A DNA stretch of 64,000 nucleotides, from assembly GCF_019793465.1 (NCBI RefSeq), contig NZ_JAILYJ010000002.1, positions 434,001-498,000 of the forward strand, given 5' to 3'. This DNA comes from Rhizobium croatiense. Lineage in GTDB: Bacteria; Pseudomonadota; Alphaproteobacteria; Rhizobiales; Rhizobiaceae. Shown here piece after piece: positions 18,453-27,732 of the stretch. The notes beneath the pieces were generated by a model, which saw only the letters and a program-made list of their open reading frames with translations, was not told the origin of the DNA and ran no database searches. Position 1 is the stretch's first letter. Each line of letters starts with the position of its first letter. A program made the translations under genes and the position numbers.

Positions 18453-18570
18453 GGTATTGCCACATACAGCACGGCCCCGGACAGATCGACGTCCATGTCA
18501 CTGCCCGCCATTCCACCCTGCCAGAATCAGTGGTAACCCTTTCATCCGATATGGTTTCCAAGGTCATAAC

Positions 18571-19158
18571 GTGTTTCGATTCCCCCTTTTCATCCTGATC
18601 ACTCTCATCGTTGCCTTTGGCGGCGGGATCATGATTTCGCTGTATGCGCTGGATGCGACGCAGGGTTTTGGGGCGATCAAGCTTGGCGCCTGGGAGGCTT
18701 TTCCGGCGTTGCAGACGGTCGATGCCGATCCTTATGCCAAGTCGCACCGGGCGCGCGCCGGCAAGCTGCTTTATGGCAGCGCCGAGGGGCTGACCTTCAC
18801 GGCGAGCGTCGACGACGAAGGGGCGCGGCTGAATGCCGGCTGCCGTTACCGCATCAGCGGGCAGACGCCGCCCGCCCGGCTATGGACGCTCTTTACCGCC
18901 GACAATGGCGGCAATCCGGCGGCCGTGAAGACCGGGCTTCCCTCGGCGTTGAACTCCTGGACGGTGCTGCGCCAGCCCGACAGCAGCTTCTCGATCGAGA
19001 TCTCCGCCGTCGCCCAGCCGGGCAATTGGCTGGCCCTGCCGCAGGCCGGCACCTTCCGGCTCGTTCTGACCTTGTTCGATACGCCGACGGCCGGCAGTTC
19101 CGGCGTGATCGACCTCGCCATGCCCAAGCTCACCAAGACCGGATGCGGCAATGCTTAG
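18571..19158 (+). CDS. DUF1214 domain protein
   Basis: 195 residues from a GTG start (FRFPLFILITLIVAFGGGIMI forms a signal anchor at 2-24), then a soluble domain with LLYGSAEGLTFTASVDDEGARL and a VLTLFDTPT segment typical of DUF1214. The protein is probably periplasmic. DUF1214 and DUF1254 proteins usually occur together, as here, and their biochemical role is unknown. The frame is open further upstream but lacks a signal-like start. It overlaps the next gene by eight bases. Confidence 0.85.
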   Translation: MFRFPLFILITLIVAFGGGIMISLYALDATQGFGAIKLGAWEAFPALQTVDADPYAKSHRARAGKLLYGSAEGLTFTASVDDEGARLNAGCRYRISGQTPPARLWTLFTADNGGNPAAVKTGLPSALNSWTVLRQPDSSFSIEISAVAQPGNWLALPQAGTFRLVLTLFDTPTAGSSGVIDLAMPKLTKTGCGNA

Positions 19159-19699
19159 GATCATTTTCGCCATCCTGACCGGCCTTTTCGGCGCAGCGCT
19201 TCTGCACCTCGTCATCATCCTTTCGCTGCCGCATTTCACCGGCAGGGACGCGGCGACCCGCGTCGAGGCGGAAGGTGACCTCAACAATTTCTACCTGCTG
19301 AACGATCAGCATGACGAGGCGGGGCTTGCCAATGGCGATCCCTTCGTGCGCACCGCCGTCTGCTCCTTCGACGTCGAGGATGGCCCGGTGCATTTCACCG
19401 CCAAGGGCAATGTGCCCTTCTGGTCGATCGCCATCTATGACAGCGCCTCCAACGAGGTGTTCAGCATGAATGACAGGACCTCGGTCGGCGGCGCGCTCGA
19501 TGTGCTGGCGGGCGGTCCGATTCAGCTGACGGACCTGCGCAAGAACCTGCCGCCGGAGTTGGAACAGGCGATCCTGGTGGAAATGGCGCGGCCGGACGGT
19601 TACGCCGTGCTGCGGACGCTGGCGCCGCAGGCAAGCTTCGATGAGGCGGCGCGGAACTTCCTGACGGAAGCCGGCTGCGAACAGTTCAGCGCCCGTTGA
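19151..19699 (+). CDS. DUF1254-like membrane-anchored protein
   Basis: 182 residues: N-terminal anchor (about 3-28), then a domain with NNFYLLNDQHDEAGLANGDPF, FTAKGNVPFWSIAIYDSASNEVFSMNDRT and a C-terminal AARNFLTEAGC. This is the small DUF1254-type partner of DUF1214 proteins. The eight-base overlap with the preceding gene points to one operon and a joint periplasmic role. Confidence 0.82.
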   Translation: MLRIIFAILTGLFGAALLHLVIILSLPHFTGRDAATRVEAEGDLNNFYLLNDQHDEAGLANGDPFVRTAVCSFDVEDGPVHFTAKGNVPFWSIAIYDSASNEVFSMNDRTSVGGALDVLAGGPIQLTDLRKNLPPELEQAILVEMARPDGYAVLRTLAPQASFDEAARNFLTEAGCEQFSAR

Positions 19700-19712
19700 G
19701 GTTGAACGGACG

Positions 19713-19880
19713 TTACTTCTTGCTGGCGCGCGGCGCAGGCGCCGGGCCATGTCTGGGGCTCTCGGCCAGCCGCTCGTAGCGGACACCGGTGAACCAGAGG
19801 ATCTTGGCTTCGCGGGGTTCCTTGTCCTGAGGACGCGGCGCCCGCGGTCGCCGATCCGCCAATGCGACTACTATTGCCAT
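19713..19880 (-). CDS. Small conserved rhizobial protein (55 aa)
   Basis: 55 residues, arginine- and proline-rich, with the core AKILWFTGVRYERL that I recall from small uncharacterised rhizobial proteins. GGAGACGAG lies just before the ATG at 19880. An upstream in-frame region (to 20090) is open but has no similar features. Convergent with the DUF1254-like gene; only 13 bases separate the stops. Confidence 0.65.
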   Translation of the reverse strand: MAIVVALADRRPRAPRPQDKEPREAKILWFTGVRYERLAESPRHGPAPAPRASKK

Positions 19881-20925
19881 TCTCGTCTCCATGCACTGCC
19901 CGAGACGGATGAACTTGCGATGGATTTCACCCTGCCCGCCAATCTGCGGGCCGGCGCGTCCTGCGGTGCCGGCATGACCGAACCGAGGGCATTCGCGCCT
20001 TTCCCACGGCACCTGACTGAAATACCCGTGATGCGGAGTTTCAACGATCCAAACACTCAAATCGCGTCGTTCCTGTCCGAATTGAGACACATGACAGTTA
20101 ACAGTTTACTAATATTCGACGGTCGCCAAACACAGTTCCCGTGACTTCCTCTTCAACGCGCGAAGCGCCGATTTGGTTTCATGCCACCTGCGCGGGGGTC
20201 CGGACACCCGCCAAAGGACAAAATTAGAGATAATTCATATAGTTGACAATGCAGCGGCGACCCGCAGGCTGGCAGCGCTGCAAGTGTTGCAAATATGCGG
20301 CAGGCCGATATTCGTTGCGTCGCAGCCCGGATCGCCCTCGATCCGCCCTCAATCGGAGCGCGGTTTGCGGTCATCGCCGACCACGAATCTTTCCAAACTC
20401 GACCGGTAACTAAGGGCAACTGGCCTTGCCGTTGATTCCACTTTGTTCGACGACCCCGACATCGCGGCTTCCATGGCTGCGGCGCTCGACGGCATATCAG
20501 CAGCAAGGGCCTGAAGACGCCGCCTGCGGCACCAAGCACGATCTGCACCGGGGACCGATGAAGACAGCCGCGCAAAAGCTGCTGCGCGCCCCGCACGACG
20601 ACACCAGGCTAACTGTCGCGGCGGTCGAACAGGGACCGGACACCGCCGCATCAGCCCGTCAAAGAGCTCGGGGATTTTTATTGCCGGCTAATGATCAAGC
20701 AACACGCCACACGTGTATATTTCTGCGGCATTTTAATAAAATCTTCAGCATGCATTAACCGTACCGGTGTAGGATTTGTTCATATCCGTGCGGTCCGACA
20801 GGCGCCCCGCCAGCGCTATCGGCCCACGGTTTCCCTTGGTTCTGCGTTTTCAGGGTGTGCATGTGCGTGACCGGTTTCGAGACCTCGAGGGCCCGTTGGC
20901 CGTCAGGAAAAAGGACGTGGTGTTA
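19881..20925. other. Long intergenic region before the DUF2336 gene
   Basis: About 1 kb without a supported gene. Open frames on both strands (for example 20349-20651 minus and 20426-20758 plus) lack ribosome sites and family features. The last 250 bases become AT-rich and include a CATTAACC motif near 20751, which may belong to the promoter of the next gene. The region could be decayed coding DNA, but I cannot identify a parent. Confidence 0.5.
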
Positions 20926-21912
20926 ATGGCGACTGTCAGCAGTTTCGAGAGCCTGTCTCATCCGACGCGATCCGAACTGCGCCAATTCGCCGAGCTTTTC
21001 ACACCGCTGTTCCAGGCCTCCTCCGACGAGGCCAAGCGCCAGGCGGTCGCCGCCCTTTCCCAATGCCCGACCATGCCGGCAGCCGTAGCGCTGTTCATCG
21101 GCAATCAGCCGATCGAGATCGCCGCACCCTTTCTTGCCGCCTCCCAGGCCATTGCCGACGACACGCTGATCACCATTGCGCGCATGCAGGGCGCAGCTCA
21201 TGTCAAGGCGATCGTCAGCCGCGACTCGCTGTCGCCGAAGGTCATCGACGCGCTGGTGGCGTTGCGCCAGACCCAGCCGCGACCCGCGGCCCCTGCAGCG
21301 CCGATCACAGAATCGGAGGCCGTGCCGCTGTCGCCGGTCCCGGCCGAGAGCAACGAGGCCGAAGCGCTGGCGGAACAGCGTATCGCCAATGAAGAAGCGC
21401 TGCGCGAGCGCATTCTCGACCTTGCCGGCCATCTCGGCCGCAAGGACGATGACAGGCTCGGCCTGCGCACGCTCACCGACATTCAGGAGGCGCTGCTGGT
21501 GCGCTTTGCCCGCTTGCGCGAGGCAACCCATTTCGCAACCGCGCTCGCCGATGCGCTTTCGGCCAGCCGCTGGCTTGCCGAACGCATCATGCTCGACCTA
21601 TCGGGCCAACAGCTCGCCACGACGTTGACGAGCCTCGGCATGGGTTTTCTCGACGCCGTCTTCGTGCTGGAACGGTTCTATCCGCACCTGGCCGAACAGC
21701 AGCACAATGTCACGCGCGCCTGGATGGTGCTCGATGCGCTCGATCCGGAAGAATGCCACGAAAGGGTAGAGGCGTGGCGGCGCGCCGACCGCTACACCTA
21801 CAAGCCGGAGGCGGCCGTGACGCCTGCGCTTGCGGAAACGGAAAGCCACCGCTTCGTCCGCCAGGCACCGGTGCAGCGCGACATGCGCGTGCTCGGACGA
21901 CGGTCACGCTGA
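20926..21912 (+). CDS. DUF2336 family protein
   Basis: 328 residues, alpha-helical and HEAT-like (FAELFTPLFQASSDEAKRQ, then repeated LIGNQPIEIAAPFLA-like helices), typical of DUF2336. Family members occur widely in Alphaproteobacteria and their role is not established. A linker around 125-155 is proline- and alanine-rich. Start: ATG 20926 is used; in-frame GTGs at 20917 and 20920 sit closer to the AAAAAGGA site. The stop overlaps by nine bases the end of the convergent DUF1491 gene. Confidence 0.85.
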   Translation: MATVSSFESLSHPTRSELRQFAELFTPLFQASSDEAKRQAVAALSQCPTMPAAVALFIGNQPIEIAAPFLAASQAIADDTLITIARMQGAAHVKAIVSRDSLSPKVIDALVALRQTQPRPAAPAAPITESEAVPLSPVPAESNEAEALAEQRIANEEALRERILDLAGHLGRKDDDRLGLRTLTDIQEALLVRFARLREATHFATALADALSASRWLAERIMLDLSGQQLATTLTSLGMGFLDAVFVLERFYPHLAEQQHNVTRAWMVLDALDPEECHERVEAWRRADRYTYKPEAAVTPALAETESHRFVRQAPVQRDMRVLGRRSR

Positions 21913-22254
21913 GCCATCCCGCGCGAGCGGGATCATGTCGCCCAGTTCCTCCGCCTCCAGCTCGACGATCCAGAGATCGGGGTCGAAGCGGCGTTCGCGC
22001 TCCAGCATCGCCCGCACCGCTTCCGGCTCACTGCGCGCAAGACGGATTTCGAACAGGCGATCGCGGATCTCGTCGTCGCCAAAGGCGGTCTGCGGCGCCG
22101 GCGCATAGAGTGTTTCCAGGCCGTCGCGGAAGTGTTGGCGGATGAAGATCGCACCGGCCTCCTCGGCCCCCTTCTTCTCGACGGCGGCGAAGTCGCCGCT
22201 GGCGAAGACGCGGCGCAGCAGGGATGAAACGAAGATGTCGGCGCGTAATCTCAT
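21904..22254 (-). CDS. DUF1491 family protein
   Basis: 116 residues matching DUF1491: N-terminus MRLRADIFVSSLLRRV, a GDFAAVEKKGAEEAGAIFI strand region and C-terminal FDPDLWIVELEAE. A small soluble protein of unknown role, found in Rhizobiales next to peptidoglycan- or cell-cycle-related genes. Its end overlaps that of DUF2336 on the opposite strand by nine bases. Confidence 0.9.
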   Translation of the reverse strand: MRLRADIFVSSLLRRVFASGDFAAVEKKGAEEAGAIFIRQHFRDGLETLYAPAPQTAFGDDEIRDRLFEIRLARSEPEAVRAMLERERRFDPDLWIVELEAEELGDMIPLARDGSA

Positions 22255-22315
22255 CGGCGCGGTATAGACCGGCGCGCCGGCATCGGCAATCCGCGCTCGG
22301 ATATTGCCGAATGCG

Positions 22316-23764
22316 TCAGACCTTGATCGCCAGCCGCAATCCGCCCCAATGGCGGCCGCGCACGATGATCGGCGCGGAAATATCCTTCATCATTACGAAA
22401 TTGCCGCCGCCCATGTCGCGCCGATAGGTCTGAACGAGGAAAAGCGCAGTGCTGCGGCCGGCGGCCAGGCCGACACGATCGGCGAAGATGCGGCGATTGC
22501 GGCAATTGGCGGTGTTCCAGACGGCGTCGCCCGGCCGCTGAGGCTGCGAGAATTTCCGGTTATGGGTCGGCAGGTAGCCGTTTTCGTCAACTGCCGCGCA
22601 GAAGGCGACGCGCTCGTCCAAGGCAACGACGGGTTCCTGGATCGACGGCAGCAGGCGGTCGGTGAGCTCGGTGAAGGCGGCCATCATCTGCGCCGGATCG
22701 CTGCCCGGTATCGGACGGTAGCGTCGGTCGAAGAGCGCGTCGAGGCCGATCTGTCCCTCGGCGACGGCCCGTTCGAATGCACCTGATATCTGCCTTGCCA
22801 CCGACTGCGCCTCCTCGATCCAGCGGCTGTCGGCGGTCTTCACACCGGCGCTCGCCGTCAGCTGGACCAGGGTTTCGGAAAGACCGACGACGCTGTCGAC
22901 CCGTTTTGCCGCCTGCTGCAGCCTGATATTCGAACCGGCGACCTCGCCCGACATCTCGCTGAGCTTTTCGACGAAACCAGCGCATTGCTGGTCGACGGCC
23001 TCGGTCGTGTTGGCCATGACGGTCGAACTGTCGAGGATGCGGGTGATGACGTGTTCCATGCTTTCGAAGGCGCCGCGCATCGCCTCCGACTTGTCGCGGA
23101 CACCGGCGGCACTCTCACGCGCATCGCCGCCGACCACCGACAGCCGGTCGATCTTCACCCGCAATTCGTCCAACGTCTCCTGGATCGAGCCGGTCGCCTT
23201 CGAGGTCTGCAGCGAAAGCGCCCGGACCTCGGCGGCGACGACGGCAAAACCCTTGCCCGCATCGCCGGCGCGCGCTGCCTCGATTGCGGCATTCAGCGCC
23301 AGGAGGTTGGTCTGGCGGGCAATGGTGCTGATCTCGTCGGCGATCTTGTCGACATCGGCCAGCGACTTCGAAAAGCCGGCGATTTCGGCACCGATGACGT
23401 TGGAGGACTGAACCATGTGGCCGATCTCGGCGACGGAGCCGGACAGGCGGTCGGCCGATTCCTTCAGCATCTGGCGCGCTTCGGCCGCGGTGCGGTCGGT
23501 CTCGCGCAGCGACAGGGCGACCGAGCGGTTGGTTTCGGCAATCGAAAGCGCGGTGCTGGTGACATGATCGAAGGCGGAGGCATGGCGGGCCGACATCGCC
23601 GCCATGTCCTGAATGGCGCCGGCAATGTCGACGAGATCGATGCCGAGCGTCGAAGCCTCCTCGGCAAGGCGCTGCAGGATGTGGCGCAACGCCGTGCGAT
23701 CCGGGCCTTCCGCTTCGACTGCCGGTTCTCCGGCCAGATCGTCTATTGCCTTGAACGCATGCAT
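22316..23764 (-). CDS. Soluble methyl-accepting chemotaxis-like protein with C-terminal sensor domain
   Basis: 482 residues without a membrane segment. The MCP signalling hairpin is at about 60-260, its conserved tip ([24 protein letters not shown] and [11 protein letters not shown], about 143-182) intact. After a helical region a C-terminal domain (about 330-482) has [22 protein letters not shown] and [15 protein letters not shown], as in Cache/PAS-like sensor domains found in some cytoplasmic chemoreceptors. The sensor thus follows the signalling part, the reverse of classical MCPs. It should talk to a CheA/CheW system, none of which is in this window. No methylation-helix assessment was possible by eye. 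Confidence 0.88.
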   Translation of the reverse strand: MHAFKAIDDLAGEPAVEAEGPDRTALRHILQRLAEEASTLGIDLVDIAGAIQDMAAMSARHASAFDHVTSTALSIAETNRSVALSLRETDRTAAEARQMLKESADRLSGSVAEIGHMVQSSNVIGAEIAGFSKSLADVDKIADEISTIARQTNLLALNAAIEAARAGDAGKGFAVVAAEVRALSLQTSKATGSIQETLDELRVKIDRLSVVGGDARESAAGVRDKSEAMRGAFESMEHVITRILDSSTVMANTTEAVDQQCAGFVEKLSEMSGEVAGSNIRLQQAAKRVDSVVGLSETLVQLTASAGVKTADSRWIEEAQSVARQISGAFERAVAEGQIGLDALFDRRYRPIPGSDPAQMMAAFTELTDRLLPSIQEPVVALDERVAFCAAVDENGYLPTHNRKFSQPQRPGDAVWNTANCRNRRIFADRVGLAAGRSTALFLVQTYRRDMGGGNFVMMKDISAPIIVRGRHWGGLRLAIKV

Positions 23765-23898
23765 GACCGACGTTCCCCCGCCTCAATCGGCAAAGCTTCG
23801 ATCAACATGGTTAATAAGTTGCAAACGGCGACAGCGTCTTAGACTTAGGTTGTAGCACCCTCGAGCAAAGCTTGCTGCCGCAGGCCGCGCGCTATGCT

Positions 23899-24852
23899 TC
23901 AGATCGCGCCGATTTCCTTGAGTTTCTTCAGCACCGCCTCGTTCGGCTCGCCGTTTTCAGGCAGGTTGTAGTGCTTCTGGAAGTGGCGGATGGCGGCGCG
24001 GGTCTGCTCGCCGGCAACACCGTCGACGCCGACATTGGCATAGGCCATGTTGGACAGACCCTTCTGGATCTTCAGCACCAGGTCGACAGTGGTGAGTTCG
24101 CTGGAAGGAAGCTGCTTTGTGGCTGATGGCGCCGTCTTGACCGTCTTTTCGGCGCTGCGGATCGCGGCGGCCACCGGGTCTTCCGCCGCCGCCTTCGAGT
24201 TCACATCCTCACGCGGTTTTTCCACCGGCACGGTCGAGGGACCGGCAGCGTCGGTTTTCAGCGCCGCCAGCACTTCCGGTGTCGCTTCGCCGGTCTGGGC
24301 CATGCCGACGGTCTCCTGGAAGAACAGGATGGCGGCGCTGGTGCGGGGCCCGATAATGCCGTCAGGAATGCCGTTATAGAGGCCGCGACGCACCAGTTGC
24401 TGCTGGATACCCATGACGAGCTCGCTCGGCTGCTGAGTCGGTGCGGCCGGCGCCGGTGTGGCGCTGGTGGTGGCGGCATCTTCAGGCCGTTCGATCCGGA
24501 AGGTGGTAACCTCGCCCTGCTGCTCTTCGGCTGGGCGGCGGGCGCCGAGCACGTTTGAAGACTGCGGGTCGCGCGTGCGCAAAATCGGATGCGGATGCAG
24601 GCCGGGCTGATACCAGAGCGCATTGGCCGCGACGAAGGAGAAGATGACGAAGAAGGCGATCGTGCCGCCGGCAACCGACGGGTTGCGGCCGATGACGCCG
24701 CCGAGCGCCGATGCGCCCTGCAGGCCGAGACCGCCCAGCGCAGATGCGCCCTGCAGGCCGAGGCCGCCGAGAGCGGCGGCACCTGACACGACGAGGCCCG
24801 GCTGCTGCCGTCGGTTTTTCCCCCTAGGCGATTTTCGCTTGCGCGCGGCCAT
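23899..24852 (-). CDS. Membrane-anchored protein with two peptidoglycan-binding domains
   Basis: 317 residues from ATG 24852. A very basic start (ARKRKSPRGKNRRQQ) leads to a glycine-rich stretch with a repeated ALGGLGLQGAS unit, a membrane helix (about 62-82) and a periplasmic part with two PG_binding_1 domains: about 143-195 (GIQQQLVRRGLYNGIPDGIIGPRT) and about 258-317 (KIQKGLSNMAYANVGVDGVAGEQT). It probably anchors to peptidoglycan. It overlaps the upstream kinase gene by 29 bases on the same strand, so the two are likely cotranscribed. An ATG eight codons upstream is possible but has a poorer ribosome site. Confidence 0.86.
   Translation of the reverse strand: MAARKRKSPRGKNRRQQPGLVVSGAAALGGLGLQGASALGGLGLQGASALGGVIGRNPSVAGGTIAFFVIFSFVAANALWYQPGLHPHPILRTRDPQSSNVLGARRPAEEQQGEVTTFRIERPEDAATTSATPAPAAPTQQPSELVMGIQQQLVRRGLYNGIPDGIIGPRTSAAILFFQETVGMAQTGEATPEVLAALKTDAAGPSTVPVEKPREDVNSKAAAEDPVAAAIRSAEKTVKTAPSATKQLPSSELTTVDLVLKIQKGLSNMAYANVGVDGVAGEQTRAAIRHFQKHYNLPENGEPNEAVLKKLKEIGAI
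24698..24763. repeat. 33-base tandem duplication inside the peptidoglycan-binding gene
   Basis: Two 33-base units (24698-24730, 24731-24763), nearly identical and in frame, plus the beginning of a third. They encode the repeated ALGGLGLQGAS unit just before the membrane helix. The number of units may vary among strains. Confidence 0.85.
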
Positions 24853-26365
24853 CGAAAAGCCCCTCTTCCAATTCAACCCCTGTTTTGACCGCGTCCTTCA
24901 GCCGCGGCGGAAACTCGACGGTCGCGCCATGGCCGGCATCCTCGGCCTGCCTGGCGCCCGAACCGTCCACCGCGATCTCGATGGTAATGATCGTACCCTC
25001 GCCCGGCTGGCTGGCGATAGCAAAATTTCCGCCATGCAGCGCCACCAGCCCCTTGACCAGCGAAAGGCCGAGGCCGCTACCTTCGAAGCGGCGGGTGTAA
25101 TCGTTCTGGATCTGGACGAAGGGCTGGCCGAGCATTGCCAGCTTGTCGGCGGCAATGCCGATGCCGGTATCGCTGACCGTCAGCTTCAGGATGCCGTCGC
25201 GCGCCGCCGCATCGACGGAGACGACGCCGCCGGCCTCGGTGAACTTGACGGCATTGCCGACGAGATTGATGAGGATCTGCTGGATGGCGCGCTGATCGGC
25301 GACGATCTCGCCGAGGCCGCGCTGGATCCGGCTCGTCAGGGTGACGCCCTTGCTCTTGGCCTGCAAGGCCAGCATCGATTCGCAGGATCTGACCGAGGCC
25401 GATATATCGAAGGCTTCGAGGATCAGCTCGTAACGGCCGGCTTCGATCTTGCTCATGTCGAGCATGGTGTTGACGACGGACAGCAGATGCGCGCCCGATT
25501 CGCGGACGAGGCCGACATATTCCCGCTGGCGGTCGTTTTCGAACTTGCCGAAATATTCGCCGATCAGAATGTCGGAAAAACCGAGAATGGCGTTGAGCGG
25601 CGTGCGCAGCTCATGGCTGACGGCGGCGAGGAAACGCGATTTGGCATCGTTTGCCGATTCGGCGTCGGCCGCGCGGCTCTGTGCCTCGGCCCGCAGCTGC
25701 TGCTCGACGGAGACGTCGCGCAGCTGGGCGATGACGGCGGCCAGCTCACCATCGGCATCGCGCCGGGCGGTCATATCCATTCTGAGATAGGCGAACTGGC
25801 GCTGATCGCGCGAAACCGACGGCCGGTCGAGGCGCAGATCGACACTTGCGGCATCGTCGCCGCGCCGCAGGCCGTCGAGCGCCTGCAGGAACAGGATGCG
25901 ATCGGAGACATGCACCTGCTCCAGGAAGCCCCTGCCCTTGGGATCGCGCATCCAGGCGAGGAAATCGCGGCGGTCGCGGCCGCCGATGGTGGCGACGCTG
26001 CCGTGCGGATCGAGGAACAAGACCAAGCCGGGCGTAACGCTCAGGAAGAAGTCCTCGGCCGACTGGGTGGCAATGCCGGCCGACGAGCCCTGGCGGGCAA
26101 GCGCAATGCTGCCGACGGCGGAAAAGAGGAAGGCGGCGCAGACCATGGCGACACCGGCCGGCAAGGCGACAGCAGGGCTGGTGACTGCCGAAAGACCGAC
26201 AGGCGCGGCGACGAGAGCGGCCGAGGAGAGCAGCACGAGGCGGCGCAGAATCGCAAGTTCGCGCTGGCGCACGGCTTCGCCGCCGCCCGTCCGGGAGAGC
26301 CAGCTTGTCGCCGCCCGGTCTACGAGCGCCGTCACCCAGCCGCCAATGTCACTCAATACTTGCAC
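24824..26365 (-). CDS. PAS-containing sensor histidine kinase, DivJ/PleC-like
   Basis: 513 residues from the GTG at 26365; a TTG at 26440 would give 538. Two membrane helices (about 43-62 and 66-90), a PAS-like region (about 105-220), then the HisKA domain with H251 in SHELRTPLN and an HATPase domain with NLVGNAVKFTE, DTGIGIA and GSGLGLSL boxes. The HELRTPLNAILGFSDI core is of the PleC/DivJ family that phosphorylates DivK in alphaproteobacterial cell-cycle control. My recollection is that the S. meliloti divJ gene lies next to mucR and sufE as here; this would make it the DivJ orthologue, but I could not check. Ends within the next gene by 29 bases. Confidence 0.88.
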   Translation of the reverse strand: MQVLSDIGGWVTALVDRAATSWLSRTGGGEAVRQRELAILRRLVLLSSAALVAAPVGLSAVTSPAVALPAGVAMVCAAFLFSAVGSIALARQGSSAGIATQSAEDFFLSVTPGLVLFLDPHGSVATIGGRDRRDFLAWMRDPKGRGFLEQVHVSDRILFLQALDGLRRGDDAASVDLRLDRPSVSRDQRQFAYLRMDMTARRDADGELAAVIAQLRDVSVEQQLRAEAQSRAADAESANDAKSRFLAAVSHELRTPLNAILGFSDILIGEYFGKFENDRQREYVGLVRESGAHLLSVVNTMLDMSKIEAGRYELILEAFDISASVRSCESMLALQAKSKGVTLTSRIQRGLGEIVADQRAIQQILINLVGNAVKFTEAGGVVSVDAAARDGILKLTVSDTGIGIAADKLAMLGQPFVQIQNDYTRRFEGSGLGLSLVKGLVALHGGNFAIASQPGEGTIITIEIAVDGSGARQAEDAGHGATVEFPPRLKDAVKTGVELEEGLFDGRAQAKIA

Positions 26366-26818
26366 GCAATACCCGCCCGAAAAAGGCTGTTTGTCGATCC
26401 GGACAATAGGCCCCCGCGACTTAAGGAAAGGATAAGGCAAAAGCGCTGTTCACAGCCAGAAAGCGCAGAAAATCCCGTTTTGAAGCATCCGAGAGCCCCT
26501 TTGCCTTTTGTGGTTAATAGCCGGTAAGCAACGGAATTCCTTCATATTTCAGCACGACGTTAACTCCTGTGGCAAGGCGAGTGGCCAAAAGCCCTGCAAT
26601 TGCAAGCAGGTGCTGCCCCGATGCTTAACGGCAATCGCTCGCATTCGACTTAAATGCAGCTCAAATCCGCTTCGCTAAAATTTGAATTAAATTTGCCGCA
26701 AATGCGCGCGAGTTTCGAAAAGCGGCATTCGCAACTTATCGATAGGGTGAAAGCACACCGGACAACCGGCCTGATTCGGCGAAAAGAACCGGACGGGGAA
26801 ACAGGATGGGCAACGACA
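26366..26818. other. Divergent intergenic region, kinase / DUF5330
   Basis: 450 bases between the divergent kinase and DUF5330 genes. An open frame from 26654 runs into DUF5330, but its N-terminal part is polar and unlike the family, so I read it as leader. AT-rich patches at 26515-26575 and 26630-26700 likely hold the promoters. Several TTAA motifs occur but none makes the full TTAA-N7-TTAA CtrA box. Confidence 0.5.
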
Positions 26819-27313
26819 ATGTGGTTTCTGATCAAAGGATCCTTCTGGTTTGGCCTTGTGCTCGTGCTTCTTTCCGTCTTCAGCACGGAGGGTTCCGACA
26901 AGCTCGCCAGCGGCCCGCAATTGCAGCTTTCCGACGCCTTTACGGCAGCGAGCGGCGCCTATGACTATCTGACCGGCATGTGCGCGGAAAAACCCGAGGT
27001 CTGCGCCAAGGGTGCCGAGACGCTGACGGCCCTCGGTTACCGGGCCCGCGAGGGCGCTCACGTCGCTTATGAACTGCTCGACAGCCAGTTCGGCGACGAG
27101 CCGGCAACGACTGCAAAGCTTGCCGAAACGGCAAAGCGCGCAGCTCCCGCCCTGCCCTCCCTCGCCGCGCCTTCCGTCCAGGAGAAGGTGCGCGAGGCAA
27201 AGGCTGCACTCAACCAGCCGATGCCCTACCGTCCGCCGGTCGACGATGAAACGGCACCTGAGACGGTGGTAACCGGCGCGATCCCGCTGCCGACGCCGAA
27301 ACCGGCGAGCTGA
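26819..27313 (+). CDS. DUF5330 family protein
   Basis: 164 residues. The N-terminal WFLIKGSFWFGLVLVLLSVFS is a membrane anchor or signal; the following YDYLTGMCAEKPEVCAKGAETLTALGYRA segment with two cysteines is diagnostic for DUF5330. The C-terminus is proline/alanine-rich. ATG 26819 is chosen because an AGGA site precedes it and the anchor starts directly. Probably inner-membrane or periplasmic; function unknown. It is transcribed away from the kinase gene. Confidence 0.83.
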   Translation: MWFLIKGSFWFGLVLVLLSVFSTEGSDKLASGPQLQLSDAFTAASGAYDYLTGMCAEKPEVCAKGAETLTALGYRAREGAHVAYELLDSQFGDEPATTAKLAETAKRAAPALPSLAAPSVQEKVREAKAALNQPMPYRPPVDDETAPETVVTGAIPLPTPKPAS

Positions 27314-27367
27314 CGGTATTACGCGGCGCCCGCCCGCAGCGCATTTCGACCTCTTCATTCTGTTGAT

Positions 27368-27406
27368 GCAATTCCGGACAGAAAACAGCCTCGCGGCCGG
27401 AATTGC
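27368..27406. repeat. Small palindrome (GCAATTCCGG type)
   Basis: GCAATTCCGG at 27368-27377 and CCGGAATTGC at 27397-27406. Same arm type as the element at 9149-9196, but the core differs. It lies 55 bases after the DUF5330 stop in a 419-base gap that has no gene. Confidence 0.65.
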
Positions 27407-27488
27407 GTGAGCTTGCATCGGTGGTCCGCATGACGCGGAAATGCCCCATGCCTGACGTGCCTGCCCTGTTTAATTCAGCATCTTGCTG

Positions 27489-27525
27489 CGCCGTGAGGAT
27501 GCTCATCTCTCACGGCGTTTCTTTT
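27489..27525 (+). terminator. Intrinsic terminator-like hairpin in the DUF5330-sufE gap
   Basis: CGCCGTGAG, eleven-base loop, CTCACGGCG, then TTTCTTTT. It is 175 bases past DUF5330, so it may end that transcript or a small RNA between the genes. Confidence 0.65.
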
Positions 27526-27732
27526 CAGAACGCATCACGCATAAATATGCAGCGGGGTCTTGCGCGAAATGCGCAAACAGAAAAAAACCGCAGCACGGAC
27601 AAATACGAGAGGCCGCGACGCGCTTTAACGGTTCAAATCTGCCGGTCTTTCACCTATATGCAGTACTAGAGCATGTCCGGAGGCAAATTTGCCGTGCAGC
27701 TTTGCCGGCATGCCAATGGTGAAAGGCTTTCC

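Noticed and set aside
20349-20758. Opposed small frames in the gap before DUF2336
   Set aside because: No ribosome site, biased composition and no recognised family.
20751-20758. CtrA half-site (TTAACC) before DUF2336
   Set aside because: Only one half is present; no TTAA-N7-TTAA was found, so it is too weak to list as a site.
24623-26527. 634-codon plus-strand frame
   Set aside because: Antisense to the kinase and peptidoglycan-binding genes; no ribosome site or domain.
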